From an uncultured Rhizobiaceae group bacterium (GTDB lineage Bacteria > Pseudomonadota > Alphaproteobacteria > Rhizobiales > Rhizobiaceae), in the NCBI GenBank assembly GCA_947501445.1, contig CANMVS010000031.1, positions 1 through 44,663 of the forward strand: a stretch of DNA of 44,663 nucleotides. The letters are read 5' to 3'. The translations under genes and the position numbers were made by a program. The notes under the pieces were generated by a model. The model worked only from the letters and a program-made list of their open reading frames with translations, searched no databases and had not been told where the DNA came from. Shown in pieces: positions 44,439 through 44,663 of the stretch (the stretch's first letter is position 1; each line of letters opens with the position of its first letter).

Positions 44439-44663
44439 ATGAATTCGAATCGTTTCAGCCTCCCCCAAAAGCCTGATCAGTGGTACCAAAAACGCCTGCT
44501 TTTGCAATGTGGAATTGCAAATTGAAATGTCCCACCTGCCAAATACACGTGTTCACAGCAAGGCTCACCTGCGCTGCCCCCGGATCACTGATAGCTTTGT
44601 ATAAATGTCTTCGCGCCGTATCGCGCCTTGCGGCGCTGGCTCCAGACGGGGCGGGGCATAAGC
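44439..44663. other. Upstream region to the window edge
   Basis: No gene is recognised. The last 60 bp are GC-rich and contain GCGGCGCTGGC, reminiscent of the GC-rich flank of repeat copy 2 (GCGGCGCTAGC), so this may be the edge of another dispersed element. The window ends too soon to tell. Confidence 0.4.

Noticed and set aside
44600-44663. Third copy of the dispersed repeat
   Set aside because: Only a GC-rich stretch of about 12 bases resembles the flank of copy 2; the hairpin core is absent before the window ends.

Overview
The window reads as chromosomal DNA of an alphaproteobacterium, most likely of the order Hyphomicrobiales (Rhizobiales). This rests on a complete cpa/tad Flp-pilus cluster, a yej peptide/muropeptide importer with two binding proteins, small proteins such as DUF2277 and SlyX, and TTAACC-type (CtrA-like) motifs. 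I could not run searches, so the taxonomy is inference. No rRNA, tRNA, CRISPR array, prophage or insertion sequence was found.

Layout. (1) 1-87 is the C-terminal end of a gene made of five exact 15-bp repeats, closed by a strong terminator. (2) 254-7946 is a yej-type ABC importer operon: a Sec-type and a Tat-type binding protein, two permeases and a double ATPase. (3) 8078-10765, facing it, holds leucyl aminopeptidase, a MarR-type regulator and an SH3/NlpC-P60 cell-wall hydrolase. (4) 10958-25313 is the Flp pilus region: tadD on the plus strand; a scar of two broken genes (AraC/GyrI-type regulator and DUF1295 membrane protein); then cpaA, pilin and cpaBCDEF-tadBC on the minus strand; then plus-strand genes for a solo CpaC N-domain protein, two TadE-like pseudopilins and an unknown lipoprotein. 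(5) 25456-37595 is nucleoside salvage. deoB-add-upp lie on the plus strand. A tight minus-strand operon encodes an ABC nucleoside importer (ATPase and two permeases, no binding protein seen), cytidine deaminase, purine-nucleoside phosphorylase and thymidine phosphorylase. Between the two arms sit a retropepsin-like protease and a fatty-acid-hydroxylase/acyltransferase pair. (6) 37756-44438 is a mixed housekeeping stretch: Fe-dependent alcohol dehydrogenase, thioesterase, SlyX, HisC-like aminotransferase, VOC protein, LysE exporter, a 51-residue lipoprotein, EthD, DUF2277 and a membrane protein.

How the parts work together. The yej and peptidase blocks together look like a peptide or muropeptide capture-and-digest module. 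The tad block builds a Flp pilus. The nucleoside block imports nucleosides, deaminates them, phosphorolyses them to base plus (deoxy)ribose-1-phosphate, moves the phosphate to C5 (DeoB) and reuses uracil (Upp).

I see no clearly new multi-gene system. The most unusual points are a 105-bp dispersed repeat present in two inverted copies 34 kb apart, the deletion scar that fused two convergent genes, the Sec/Tat pair of binding proteins, the accessory genes around the pilus, and several structured intergenic elements.
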